Shown here one piece after another: positions 26,189 to 34,565 of a stretch of DNA of 64,000 bases. How positions within the stretch are numbered: the first letter of the stretch is position 1; each line of letters begins with the position of its first letter. Position numbers and translations under genes: made by a program. The stretch comes from Tepidiphilus sp. J10 (GTDB lineage: Bacteria > Pseudomonadota > Gammaproteobacteria > Burkholderiales > Thiobacillaceae): positions 1 to 64,000 of the forward strand of contig CAMDGQ010000011.1 of assembly GCA_945897955.1 (NCBI GenBank). Reading direction: 5' to 3'. The notes under the pieces were generated by a model, which was given only the letters and a program-made list of their open reading frames with translations, was not told the DNA's origin and made no database searches.

Positions 26189-27541
26189 TCAAGCGCCGGT
26201 CTGGGGGTCTTCCAGCGCCTCGCTGAAACTCATCGCCCAGCTCAGCGCGTCCATGTGGCGCTGATTCACGCCGACCGCATCCATGCCCAATTCGGCGGCC
26301 AGGGTGCGTATGGCGTCCTGGTCGCTTTCTTCGCAGGCGATGGCCAGCTTCAGATAGGGGGCATACCTGCCCTGGCGGTTCAACAGGGCGTCGGAAACGG
26401 CCTCGGGCAAGGTCAGTTGCGCCAGTGCATCCGGCATGGGCATTTCCAGCAGTGCGTCGATGACGGAAAGGATGCCGACCACGAATGCTTCATCGCGCTC
26501 TTTCGGCGGCATGCGCCCATCGGCCAGTTTTTCCGCCAGCTTGGCGCGCACCAGCGCGTTTTCACGCAGGGCATTGTCCAGCGGGCTGGGTTTCTTGCTG
26601 CTGAACATCAGCAAGGTCAGCCAGCGGTACAACTCGTCGCGACCGACATAGACCATGGCGGTCTTGAGGCGATCAATCTTTTCGCGCAGGCCGAATGCGG
26701 CGGAATTGACGAAGCGCAGCAGCCGGTAGGCCAGGGCGGGATCGCGCCAGGCTATGCCGGCGAGTTCTTCAAAATCGGCCTGCCGCTTGATGGCATTGAG
26801 CAGGTCCACCACGACCATGCGATAGGTGGCGATCTTGCTGCCGCGACGGGCGGCGCGTTGCGTGAGAAAGCGCCCCTGGAACAGGTGGATGCCCATTTGC
26901 CGGCAGGCTTCGTACAGCTCGGTAGAGTCGATATTGCGCGCCACCAGCCGGGTATCCGGGTAACGCGCGGCAAGCATGCGGCAACGCGCCAGCAGGTCGG
27001 GTGGCGCCTGGCTGGCGACATCCCCCAGCGCAATGAACCGGGCGATATCCAGCGCTTCCGGCAGCCCGCTCTCGATCAGGGCATGCCCGCAACTGAGCTG
27101 AAAGCCGCTGTCACGCAATGCGTTCAGTCGGTCGAGCACGGCGGCGCGGTCAAACTCGACGCCAGGCGGCGGATCGAACTCGATAACCAGGTTGCCGCGC
27201 GGCAAACGCTCCAGTCCGGCGAGATGCAGACCCGATTCGCTCAGGGGCAGAAAGGCCAGGCGTTTGCCCAGCACTTCGGCCAGCTTGTCGCTGGCGAAGT
27301 GATCAATCAGCACGCTGTCGAAGAACTTGCGCGAGGCCGCCTGCCAGGTGTGCGCCTGCATGGCGGCCGGGGTGGGCACGCTGAACACATACGCCACGAC
27401 CTGCTGGCCGCTGTCCAGCATCGACTCGCGGCGCAGGAACGGCGGCGGCATGGGCGGCGCGGCATCCTGCCCGTTCGCCTTCCGTTTTCCTTCCGCCCTG
27501 GCGGCGGCGGGTTTGAACAAACCCAGTAGCCATTGCAGCAT
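26189..27541 (-). CDS. EAL-HDOD (YuxH-type) signalling protein with degenerate EAL domain
   Basis: 450 aa from the ATG at 27541 (MLQWLLGLFKP); the open frame runs further upstream through pabB in another frame and is not coding there. After a short Ala/Pro-rich leader, residues about 45-240 are an EAL-like fold (VAYVFSVPTPA ... HLFQGRFLTQ) lacking the E-A/V-L metal motif, so it is unlikely to cleave cyclic-di-GMP. Residues about 245-440 are an HDOD domain (LLNAIKRQADFEELAGIAWR, then YRLLRFVNSAAFGLREKI). Such proteins act as c-di-GMP binding or protein-interaction regulators. The start is 1 nt after the pabB stop, indicating coupled translation with a folate gene. Confidence 0.88.
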   Translation of the reverse strand: MLQWLLGLFKPAAARAEGKRKANGQDAAPPMPPPFLRRESMLDSGQQVVAYVFSVPTPAAMQAHTWQAASRKFFDSVLIDHFASDKLAEVLGKRLAFLPLSESGLHLAGLERLPRGNLVIEFDPPPGVEFDRAAVLDRLNALRDSGFQLSCGHALIESGLPEALDIARFIALGDVASQAPPDLLARCRMLAARYPDTRLVARNIDSTELYEACRQMGIHLFQGRFLTQRAARRGSKIATYRMVVVDLLNAIKRQADFEELAGIAWRDPALAYRLLRFVNSAAFGLREKIDRLKTAMVYVGRDELYRWLTLLMFSSKKPSPLDNALRENALVRAKLAEKLADGRMPPKERDEAFVVGILSVIDALLEMPMPDALAQLTLPEAVSDALLNRQGRYAPYLKLAIACEESDQDAIRTLAAELGMDAVGVNQRHMDALSWAMSFSEALEDPQTGA

Positions 27542-27542
27542 G

Positions 27543-28943
27543 TCAGTCCCTATCTTCAACGGAGTTGGCGGCGCGCAGCCATCGCAGCAGAGCGGCGGCC
27601 TTGTCGAAACACTCCTGATACTCGGCGTCGGCGTCGGAGTCGGCGACGATACCGCCGCCGGCCCAGAAATGCACTGTATCGCGGCTACAAACGCCGGTGC
27701 GGATGGCAATGTTGCTGTCCATGTCGCCATTGAAGCCCAGCCAGCCGATGGCACCGCAATAAACGCCGCGTCGGTGCGGTTCCAGTTCCGCGATGATCTG
27801 CATTGCACGCAACTTGGGCGCGCCGGTGATCGAACCGCCCGGAAACGCCGCGCGCAGCAGTCCGACTGCGTCGCAGCCCGGCGCCAGCCGGCCGGTTACC
27901 GTGCTGACCAGATGATGCACGCTGGTGAAGCTTTCGATCTCGAACAGTCTCGGCACATCAACCGTGCCCGGCAGGCAGACCTTGCCCAGATCGTTGCGCA
28001 GCAGATCGACGATCATCAGATTCTCGGCGCGATCCTTCGCGCTGGCCTGAAGTTCGCGCACCAGCGCTGCATCGGCGGCGGGTGCCGACGCGCGCGGCCG
28101 GGTACCCTTGATCGGTTGCGTGGTCACGCGGCCGCCACGAACTTCCAGAAACCGCTCCGGCGAGGAAGACATGACCTGCACATCCGGCTGATTGAGATAG
28201 GCCGCATAGGGCGCGGGATTGATCTTGCGCAACGCCCGATAGCCCAGCCAGCGATCGCCCAGGACATGTGCCGTGAAACGCAGCGCCAGATTGACCTGAT
28301 AGCAGTCGCCGGCATGGATATAGCGCTGGATGCGGGAAAAAGCCTGGCGATAAGCCTCGGGCGTTAAGTTGCAACTTACCGCGCCAGCCCGGAAAGGCGG
28401 CCGCCTGGGGGCAGCGCCGACGGCGTCGGCGCTGAACAGCGCGACCAGTGCGTCCCAGTCCGCCGCAGTCGCGCCATCGCGCTCCGCGCCGACCAGCCAG
28501 CTCGCACATTCGGCATGATCGACAACCACGGCCCAGTCATGGATGCCGACCGCCATTTCCGGGACATCGGTGTCGAGCGCAGGCTGCTCGGGCAGGGTTT
28601 CGATACGACGCGCCAGGTCATATCCGAAATAGCCGATGGCGCCGCCGGTGAAGTGCAGGTCTGAATGCGCCGGATCGGTGTCCACCGCCAGATGGCGGCG
28701 CAGCAAATCGAACGGGTCGGCGGACGAACGCTCGACTACGCCCGCCCGGCCGATTTCGGTGATGCCGCCGCGCGTCACCAGGGTAATGAAAGGCCGCGCG
28801 GCCAGGATATCGAAGCGGCCGACGCGAGCGCCAACGCCGGCGCTCGGATGACCGCTATCGAGAAAGACCGACCAGGGTTCATCGGCGATCGCCTCGAACA
28901 GCTCGGCGCTATCGGCGCGGTAAGGGAGGCGAGTCAGGCGCAT
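27543..28943 (-). CDS. pabB: Aminodeoxychorismate synthase component I
   Basis: 466 aa from the ATG at 28943 (MRLTRLPYRADS). Typical chorismate-binding enzyme core: INPAPYAAYLNQPDVQVMSS, TQPIKGTRPRASA, IVDLLRNDLGKVC, FTSVHHLVSTVTG, FPGGSITGAPKLRAMQII and a closing GGGIVADSD. The PIKGTRPR Lys and GSITGAPK signature point to PabB rather than TrpE. It makes 4-amino-4-deoxychorismate for folate synthesis together with a PabA glutaminase, which is not in this window. No fused PabC is present (the protein ends after the synthase domain). Its stop is 1 nt before the EAL-HDOD start. Confidence 0.93.
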   Translation of the reverse strand: MRLTRLPYRADSAELFEAIADEPWSVFLDSGHPSAGVGARVGRFDILAARPFITLVTRGGITEIGRAGVVERSSADPFDLLRRHLAVDTDPAHSDLHFTGGAIGYFGYDLARRIETLPEQPALDTDVPEMAVGIHDWAVVVDHAECASWLVGAERDGATAADWDALVALFSADAVGAAPRRPPFRAGAVSCNLTPEAYRQAFSRIQRYIHAGDCYQVNLALRFTAHVLGDRWLGYRALRKINPAPYAAYLNQPDVQVMSSSPERFLEVRGGRVTTQPIKGTRPRASAPAADAALVRELQASAKDRAENLMIVDLLRNDLGKVCLPGTVDVPRLFEIESFTSVHHLVSTVTGRLAPGCDAVGLLRAAFPGGSITGAPKLRAMQIIAELEPHRRGVYCGAIGWLGFNGDMDSNIAIRTGVCSRDTVHFWAGGGIVADSDADAEYQECFDKAAALLRWLRAANSVEDRD

Positions 28944-29020
28944 GCTGAAAGATCGCCCCGGCAAGCGGCTTGAACAGTGACAAGGAGGGGCTTTAAAGAA
29001 AGATGTTCGGGCAATTCGTT

Positions 29021-29051
29021 GGCGGCAAACGGGGATGCCCTGTTTGCCGCC
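29021..29051. repeat. Hairpin between sulP and pabB
   Basis: GGCGGCAAAC and GTTTGCCGCC form a perfect 10-bp stem with an 11-nt loop that can pair further. No T-run follows on either strand. It lies 78 nt upstream of pabB in a 266-nt gap and could be an attenuator or a protein site. Otherwise the gap shows nothing I recognise. Confidence 0.5.
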
Positions 29052-29209
29052 GACACCGGGGTTATCGCAAATTCGGCCCGGACGGCGCAACGCACCGGCC
29101 GGGGTTTAGCCGACGATAACGGCGGTCAGGCCGTCAGGCAAGTTTTCACCCGACGACAAGCCGCCCCGGAGGAGTCCCGAACGCGCCCCGGACAACGTCC
29201 AGCCCGGCT

Positions 29210-31336
29210 TCAGGCGCGCGCCGGCACCATGCAGAACAGGTCTTCCTTGGCTTCTTCACCGAGTCGGGCCTGAATGGCGGCGATCGCCTGATCCTCGGTG
29301 GCGAAGATGTTGTCCTGGCCGATCAGGTCGAACAGGCCGGTGGAACGCATCACGTCGAGAATCTGCTTCTTGAGGCCGGAGAACACCACTTGCATGCCGC
29401 CCTCGCGCAGGCGTTCAACCAGGTGATGCACCACTTCCTCGCCGGAAGCGTCGAGCTGGTTGATGGCGTCGCCAACCACCAGCAGAAACCTGGCGTTCGG
29501 CTTGGCGGCGATCATCTCCAGCACGTTGTCCTCGAAGAAGGAGATGTTGGCGAAGTAGAGCGAGCCGTCGAAGCGCATCGCGATGATGTGCGGACTGGTC
29601 GGCAGCGTCGGGTTGACCTTGATGTCGCGCAGCGTGCCGTCCGGGAAGCGTCCGAGCTGGGCGACGCGCGGCTTCATCGTGCGGTACAGGTACAACACGA
29701 TGGCCAGGCCGGCGCCGATCAGGATGCCCTTGTCGAGATGCGGCGCGGCGACCAGCGTGATGACGAAGGTGGTCAGCGCGACGATGCCGTCGAACTTGCT
29801 GGCCTGCCAGGTGTGCTTCAGCGCCTTCGGCGTGATCAGGCTGGTTACCGCCAGCAGGATGATCACCGCCAGCGTGGCTTTCGGCAGCGTGTACAGATAG
29901 TCGGTCAGGAACAGCAGCGTCACCGCGACGAACAGGCCGTTGAACACCATCGCGAAGCCGGTCTTGGCGCCGGCTTGCAGGTTGATTGCGGAGCCGGTGA
30001 AAGAACCGCAGGCCGGATAGGCCTGGAAGAAGCCGCCGCCGATATTGGCCAGACCCTGGCCGATCAGTTCCTGGTTCGGATCGAGCCGCTGCTTGGTCTG
30101 CGCAGCCAGCGCCTTGGCCATGGAAATGGACTCCATGAACGCCACCAGCGCGATGATGAATGCCGCCGACAGCAACGACATGATTGCATCAAGCGACAGT
30201 GGTGGCAGACGGAAGGAAGGCAGGCCGGAAGGAATCGCGCCGACCACGTCGCCGCCGCCGACCAGCTTGACCTCGCCCTTCTCGATTTTCTTGACATGCC
30301 AGTGGCGACCGTCAGTCTCCACCCCGGCCGGCACCTCGCCGACCAGATACAGGGCTGCGCCGACTTTTTCATCCGCCTTGGCGCGCTCGAACTGGAGCTT
30401 GCGGATGGTGTGCATGCGTTCCTTGTTTTCAGCATCCAGCGTGGCGATATCCAGCTTCATCAACTCGATCCGGTAATCCAGATCGGCGGCAGTACGCGCG
30501 TCATGCGCCTTTTTCGCCTGCCGCATCTGGCTGGACAGCGCAGTCGCCTCGACGCCCAGTTCGAGTACGCGCTTGTCGGTGGCGGCATAGGTGGAAACCA
30601 GTTCGCGCGCGGTGGGATCGAGGATGAGTTCCGGTGCGCCCTTGGTCTTGTGCTCGAAGTTGAGCACAGCGCTGACGATGATGGTCACCACCACGGCGAT
30701 CAGCACAGACAACTTGGATAGCGCGGGAATTTTCTTCAGGCCGAGCATCAGCACCAGCGCGAACACCGACATCGCGAGCGTGGGCAGATGCGTCTGCGGC
30801 AGGTAGCCGAACATTTCCCAGATGTCGTACAGGAAGGAATCGCTGCGTCCCTTGGGAATGCCGAGCAGCATGTCGAGTTGCGACAGCGCGATGATCACTG
30901 CCGCCGCGTTCATGAAGCCGAGAATCACCGGATGCGAGACGAAGTTGACGATGGTGCCGAGCTTGACTGCGCCGAGCGTGAACTGGATCACGCCGACCAT
31001 CAGCGAAAGCAGCAGGGCCAGTCCGATGAATTCCTCGGAAAACGGCACCGCCAATGGTGTGATCGCCGCCGCCGTCATCAGCGACACGATGGCTACCGGG
31101 CCGGTGGAAAGTTGCCGCGAAGATCCCCACAACGCCCCCAGGATGGCCGGAATGAACGCCACATAAAGACCGAAATACACCGGCAAACCCGACAACTGCG
31201 CATACGCCATCGCCTTCGGCACCAGCACAAGCGCACCGGTAATGCCGGCGATCATGTCGCCGCGCAACAGAACCGAATTGATCGGAAACCAGGCCAGAAA
31301 GGGGAAGATGCGAAGAAGCAGGGGATTGTTCATCAT
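29210..31336 (-). CDS. SulP family anion transporter with STAS domain and coiled-coil insertion
   Basis: 708 aa (family usually about 550-600). The membrane domain starts at once (WFPINSVLLRGDMIAGITGA, then LVPKAMAYAQLSGLPVYFGLY and LSTGPVAIVSLMT) and resumes at VGAIPSGLPSFRLPPLSLDA. Between them, residues about 230-355 are a charged, helical segment (ALSSQMRQAKKAHDARTAAD, DLDYRIELMKLD, KLQFERAKADEK) absent from ordinary SulP proteins. The C-terminal about 110 residues are a STAS domain (MRFDGSLYFANISFFEDNVL ... RFLLVVGDAINQLDASGEEV). SulP carriers move sulfate, bicarbonate or other anions. The divergent gamma-carbonic anhydrase gene favours bicarbonate, but sulfate is also possible in a sulfur oxidiser. 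Confidence 0.93.
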   Translation of the reverse strand: MMNNPLLLRIFPFLAWFPINSVLLRGDMIAGITGALVLVPKAMAYAQLSGLPVYFGLYVAFIPAILGALWGSSRQLSTGPVAIVSLMTAAAITPLAVPFSEEFIGLALLLSLMVGVIQFTLGAVKLGTIVNFVSHPVILGFMNAAAVIIALSQLDMLLGIPKGRSDSFLYDIWEMFGYLPQTHLPTLAMSVFALVLMLGLKKIPALSKLSVLIAVVVTIIVSAVLNFEHKTKGAPELILDPTARELVSTYAATDKRVLELGVEATALSSQMRQAKKAHDARTAADLDYRIELMKLDIATLDAENKERMHTIRKLQFERAKADEKVGAALYLVGEVPAGVETDGRHWHVKKIEKGEVKLVGGGDVVGAIPSGLPSFRLPPLSLDAIMSLLSAAFIIALVAFMESISMAKALAAQTKQRLDPNQELIGQGLANIGGGFFQAYPACGSFTGSAINLQAGAKTGFAMVFNGLFVAVTLLFLTDYLYTLPKATLAVIILLAVTSLITPKALKHTWQASKFDGIVALTTFVITLVAAPHLDKGILIGAGLAIVLYLYRTMKPRVAQLGRFPDGTLRDIKVNPTLPTSPHIIAMRFDGSLYFANISFFEDNVLEMIAAKPNARFLLVVGDAINQLDASGEEVVHHLVERLREGGMQVVFSGLKKQILDVMRSTGLFDLIGQDNIFATEDQAIAAIQARLGEEAKEDLFCMVPARA

Positions 31337-31356
31337 GCGGCAGCCTTATTGAATGT

Positions 31357-31388
31357 TGCGATATGCAATAGTGTTGTACGATATCGCA
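31357..31388. promoter_or_regulatory. Candidate operator between sulP and the carbonic anhydrase gene
   Basis: Perfect 8-bp inverted repeat TGCGATAT (31357-31364) and ATATCGCA (31381-31388), 16 nt apart, in the 122-nt divergent intergenic region. The spacing (centres about two helical turns apart) would suit a dimeric regulator such as a LysR-type protein. The region is also locally AT-rich, as for promoters. Confidence 0.55.
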
Positions 31389-31458
31389 GCAGTTTAGCAA
31401 AAGCTGATACACCCGCCTAATCCAAACCTCCCAACATGGTTATTTCAAAGGCACATTC

Positions 31459-32019
31459 ATGATCCGCCGCAATCCCAATGGCGACGTTCCCGTCGTCCAC
31501 GAAACCGCCTTCGTCGATCCCACCGCCATTCTGTGCGGCAAGGTGATCGTCGAGGCCAATGTCTTCATCGGACCTTACGCGGTGATCCGCGCGGACGAGG
31601 TCGATGCGGCAGGCGAGATGGAACCCATCGTCATCGGCGCCGATTCCAATATTCAGGATGGCGTCGTCATCCACTGCAAGGCCGGCGGCGGCGTGGTGAT
31701 CGGGCGCGGCACTTCGATTGCGCATCGCTCCATCGTGCATGGCCCCTGCACGGTCGGCGACAACGTCTTCATCGGCTTCAACTCGGTGCTGTTCAACTGC
31801 GCAGTCGGCGACGGTTCGGTGGTGCGGCACAACTCGGTCGTTGAAGGCTGCAACGTGCCGCCCGGCTTCTACATACCGTCAACCAGCGACATCCACTCCG
31901 ACGCCGAACTGACCAACATCCAGCCCGTCACGCCCGATCAGGCCGGTTTCTCGGAAAGCGTCGCCCAGGCCAACCACGAGCTGGTCAAGGGCTACAAACG
32001 GATACGCAACGAGTTCTGA
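31459..32019 (+). CDS. Gamma-class carbonic anhydrase-like hexapeptide-repeat protein
   Basis: 186 aa, a left-handed beta-helix with repeated I/V-G-x-x hexapeptides. The zinc and active-site pattern of Cam-type enzymes is visible: R44 and D46 in VIRADEV, Q66 in NIQDGVVIH, and metal ligands H72, H89 and H94 (IHCKAG and SIAHRSIVHGP). The 5-residue spacing of the last two matches archaeal Cam (H117/H122). It would interconvert CO2 and bicarbonate in the cytoplasm (no signal peptide). It is divergent from sulP across a shared regulatory region and ends 25 nt before the convergent arsM stop. Confidence 0.87.
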   Translation: MIRRNPNGDVPVVHETAFVDPTAILCGKVIVEANVFIGPYAVIRADEVDAAGEMEPIVIGADSNIQDGVVIHCKAGGGVVIGRGTSIAHRSIVHGPCTVGDNVFIGFNSVLFNCAVGDGSVVRHNSVVEGCNVPPGFYIPSTSDIHSDAELTNIQPVTPDQAGFSESVAQANHELVKGYKRIRNEF

Positions 32020-32044
32020 AGCAGACGCTACGCGTGCCCTGATT

Positions 32045-33085
32045 TCAGCAGCAGGCGGTTACGCCCGAGTTCCCGCTATCGAATGGCAGGCCGCCGCCGC
32101 AGCCCGCGTAAATGCCGAAATGCCGGCTGAAATCGCCGATGAACTCGAAATGCGCCGCAAAGCGGCTGTCATGCAGCATGCGCCAGGTATTGCCGCAGAC
32201 CGGAAAGACGCGGCCGGCCTCGATGGCATGGTGTTTGTCCAGCGTGAATACACGCTCCTGCCCAGGAATGCCGCCACGATAGATCACGGCCTGGCCGTAA
32301 TCCTCGCAATCCGGTTCCAGGCCATCCAGTTTGAACAGGCGATAGGTCGCGGAATGGAACTGGATGCCTTCGCTGCGCGCGGACAGCGCAGGATCGGTGA
32401 TGGCGATCGGGCGATCCTCCACCAGACGCGGATCGCCGAAACCGTGGCAACGGGCCAGATGCTGGAAGTCGTTCCAGTACAGCGCGCCGCCCAGGCATTC
32501 GCCATACAGCACCGGATCGTTGCGCAGCGTCGAAGGCACCCGGCGGTCGGCGTAGACATCGGAGAAATAGAACTCGCCACCCGGCTTGAGCAGGCGATGC
32601 ACCTGGCGCAGCACCGCGTCCTTGTCCGGCGACAGGTTGACCACGCAATTCGATACCACCACGTCGAAGCTGGCGTCATCGAGATCCAACGCGTCCAGGC
32701 GTTCGATGTAACCGAGGCGAAACTCGACGTTGTCACGCGCGTAACCAAAGGCCTCGCGGTGATAGGCGCGGTGTTTCGCCGCGATCTCCAGTTGTTCCTC
32801 GGTCATATCGACGCCCACCACCTGGCCGCTCTCGCCGACCATCTGCGCCAGCGCATAGACATCGCGCCCGGAGCCGCAGCCCAGATCGAGCACGCGGCAG
32901 CCCGCCAGCAGCGCGGGTGCGACCAGGCCGCAGCCGTAGTAGCGCGACATCACTTCCGGGTGGATGCGCGCCAGCAGCGGCTTCAGCCATTCCGGCATCT
33001 GGCTGGCGTCGCAGCAGGCCGAGGTACGCAGATCCGCCGTGCTTTGCAACTGGCGGCCGTAATAGTCTTTGACGAGTTCATGCAT
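32045..33085 (-). CDS. arsM: ArsM-like arsenite S-adenosylmethionine methyltransferase
   Basis: 346 aa from the ATG at 33085, with AGGAGA upstream; an in-frame extension to 33154 lacks a site. SAM motif CRVLDLGCGSGRDVYALAQ. Four cysteines match the arsenic-binding set of ArsM: Cys24, Cys52, Cys147 (VSNCVVNLS) and Cys197 (YGECLGG). Their spacings of 28 and 50 are those of the algal enzyme (C44/C72, C174/C224). A C-terminal Cys pair closes the protein (GVTACC). It methylates As(III) to mono-, di- and trimethyl forms. It is the last gene of the operon led by arsS, 65 nt after the DUF3047 gene. In arsenosugar synthesis, dimethylarsenite from ArsM is the substrate for ArsS. Confidence 0.92.
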   Translation of the reverse strand: MHELVKDYYGRQLQSTADLRTSACCDASQMPEWLKPLLARIHPEVMSRYYGCGLVAPALLAGCRVLDLGCGSGRDVYALAQMVGESGQVVGVDMTEEQLEIAAKHRAYHREAFGYARDNVEFRLGYIERLDALDLDDASFDVVVSNCVVNLSPDKDAVLRQVHRLLKPGGEFYFSDVYADRRVPSTLRNDPVLYGECLGGALYWNDFQHLARCHGFGDPRLVEDRPIAITDPALSARSEGIQFHSATYRLFKLDGLEPDCEDYGQAVIYRGGIPGQERVFTLDKHHAIEAGRVFPVCGNTWRMLHDSRFAAHFEFIGDFSRHFGIYAGCGGGLPFDSGNSGVTACC

Positions 33086-33150
33086 GGCGGTCTCCTTGCG
33101 GCATGAAAAGGGGGTAACAGGTTCGGGACGGTCAACCGGGGATTCCGGGC

Positions 33151-33888
33151 TCAAGGCTGGCCCCGCTTCAAAAACCGGATGTCGCCGTACCAGGCGGTGA
33201 CGCGCTCACCGGTGTTGTCGGTGTCGGTGGCGATCGCGATACCGCTGACCAGCGGCGCCTCCTCGCCGAAAGCGGCACGAAAATCCGCTGCGAGATCGCG
33301 CGTTTCGGTGACCCATAGCCCGGCCTTGTCCGCCCCGCTCTCCACCACAATCATGCGCACCCGATCGGTATATGTATTGGCCTGGATGGCGCCGACGGGC
33401 TGGCGATTGTCCCAAACGTAATTCAGCGCGGCAGCTGGCGCCTCCATGCCGTACAGCGCCCTGGCAAGTTTGAGCTTGGTCCGGGCCACAAAAGGCAGCC
33501 TGGCGATGTCGTAATCGAAAAACACGTACAAGCGCGCGGCATAGTCATCCCCGGCCTTGGTGGTCATGTCGGCGCTCTTCAGCGGCCGTTCGATGCGCCA
33601 GCGCCACTGGATCAGCGGGGTCACGGCGGGGTTGATGCGCAGCGGATGGATCAGGCCGGACATGGAGTCATCCGCGTCAGCCCGCACGACAATGTCATTG
33701 CCGTCACGCACAAGGGCATAGCGGGTCGGCTTGGCTTTGGGGGATGGATTGAAAGGGAGCCAACCCGCGGGCAGTCCACCCGCGTTCAACGCCTCCGAGA
33801 AGACGGGCGGCTCCGCCGCCGGCACAGGGGTGGGCAGGAAGGCGCAGGGCAACATGAGTGCGGCAAGGCGGTATGTCCAGGACATCAT
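33151..33888 (-). CDS. DUF3047 family exported protein
   Basis: 245 aa, ATG at 33888 overlapping the TGA of the glycosyltransferase gene by 4 nt. Signal peptide MMSWTYRLAALMLPCAFLPTPVPAAE. The mature domain is beta-rich with the DUF3047 core: LIQWRWRIERPLKSADM, TKAGDDYAARLYVFFDYD and LNYVWDNRQPVGAIQANTYT, ending in a carbohydrate-binding-like strand pattern (ATDTDNTGERVTAWYGDIRFL). Function is unknown to me. A periplasmic carbohydrate-related role is suggested by fold impression only. Its place inside an arsenic operon with coupled translation is unusual. Confidence 0.82.
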   Translation of the reverse strand: MMSWTYRLAALMLPCAFLPTPVPAAEPPVFSEALNAGGLPAGWLPFNPSPKAKPTRYALVRDGNDIVVRADADDSMSGLIHPLRINPAVTPLIQWRWRIERPLKSADMTTKAGDDYAARLYVFFDYDIARLPFVARTKLKLARALYGMEAPAAALNYVWDNRQPVGAIQANTYTDRVRMIVVESGADKAGLWVTETRDLAADFRAAFGEEAPLVSGIAIATDTDNTGERVTAWYGDIRFLKRGQP

Positions 33889-34565
33889 GCTGCGACCGTT
33901 TGAACATGGCTCGGCGTTCCTGGATTCAGGTGTGCCGGCAAATGCACGAGGTCGGCGGGTGCGTCGATATCGGCGAGTTCGTCCCCTACCCAGACGCGCC
34001 ATTGCAGACCTTGCATGCGCGCCAGGGTCAATCCGGCGACGGCCGAGGTGCTCCAGGGCATGTCCGCGAACAGGCCGGGATGGATCGCGCGCAGGCCGAG
34101 CAACGGGTAGCCGCCATCGAAAGCGGGATAGATCGCGGCATCGTGCGTGTCCAGCGCGCTGGCGGCGGCGCGCAGGCGCACGGCGGAGAGCTGCGGGCAA
34201 TCCGTTCCGATCAGCAGCACGCACCGGTTTCGGGTGAGCGCCCGCCGGCTAGCGCGGGCCATGCGTGCTCCCAGATCGCCCTCGCCCTGAGCGCTGAACT
34301 CCAGGCCTGAAGGCAGGCTGAACGCGGCCCAATCCGGGTCGTCGATATTCGGGCTGGCGCACAACTCGACCGGCCCGATGTCGGCGGCCAGCGCCTGCTC
34401 CAGCGTATGCCACAGCATGCGTTCAGCCAGCGCCGCAGAGCCGGCAGCGCCCAGTGCGGGAATCAGCCGGGTCTTCACCCGCCCGGGCAACGGCGCCTTG
34501 GCGAAGATCAGAATGCGCGCGCCATCCAAGTCACCGGGCTCGGGCGGGGTGAACGAATGTTTCAT
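33885..34565 (-). CDS. TIGR04282-type glycosyltransferase (DUF2064), arsenosugar-associated
   Basis: 226 aa, ATG overlapping the DUF547 stop by 4 nt. A GT-A fold of the CofC/DUF2064 type: ILIFAKAPLPGRVKTRLIPA at the N-terminus, then QGEGDLGARMARASRRAL, VLLIGTDCPQLSAVRLRAA and YPAFDGGYPLLGL. The family TIGR04282 is commonly found next to arsS and arsM and is thought to act in arsenosugar synthesis (family knowledge). Probable cytoplasmic nucleotidyl- or glycosyl-transferase; the sugar donor is unknown. Coupled to both neighbours by ATGA junctions. Confidence 0.88.
   Translation of the reverse strand: MKHSFTPPEPGDLDGARILIFAKAPLPGRVKTRLIPALGAAGSAALAERMLWHTLEQALAADIGPVELCASPNIDDPDWAAFSLPSGLEFSAQGEGDLGARMARASRRALTRNRCVLLIGTDCPQLSAVRLRAAASALDTHDAAIYPAFDGGYPLLGLRAIHPGLFADMPWSTSAVAGLTLARMQGLQWRVWVGDELADIDAPADLVHLPAHLNPGTPSHVQTVAA

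Noticed and set aside
28977-29273. 98-codon plus-strand frame between pabB and sulP
   Set aside because: Low-complexity Arg/Ala composition, contains the hairpin and overlaps the end of sulP; no support for coding.
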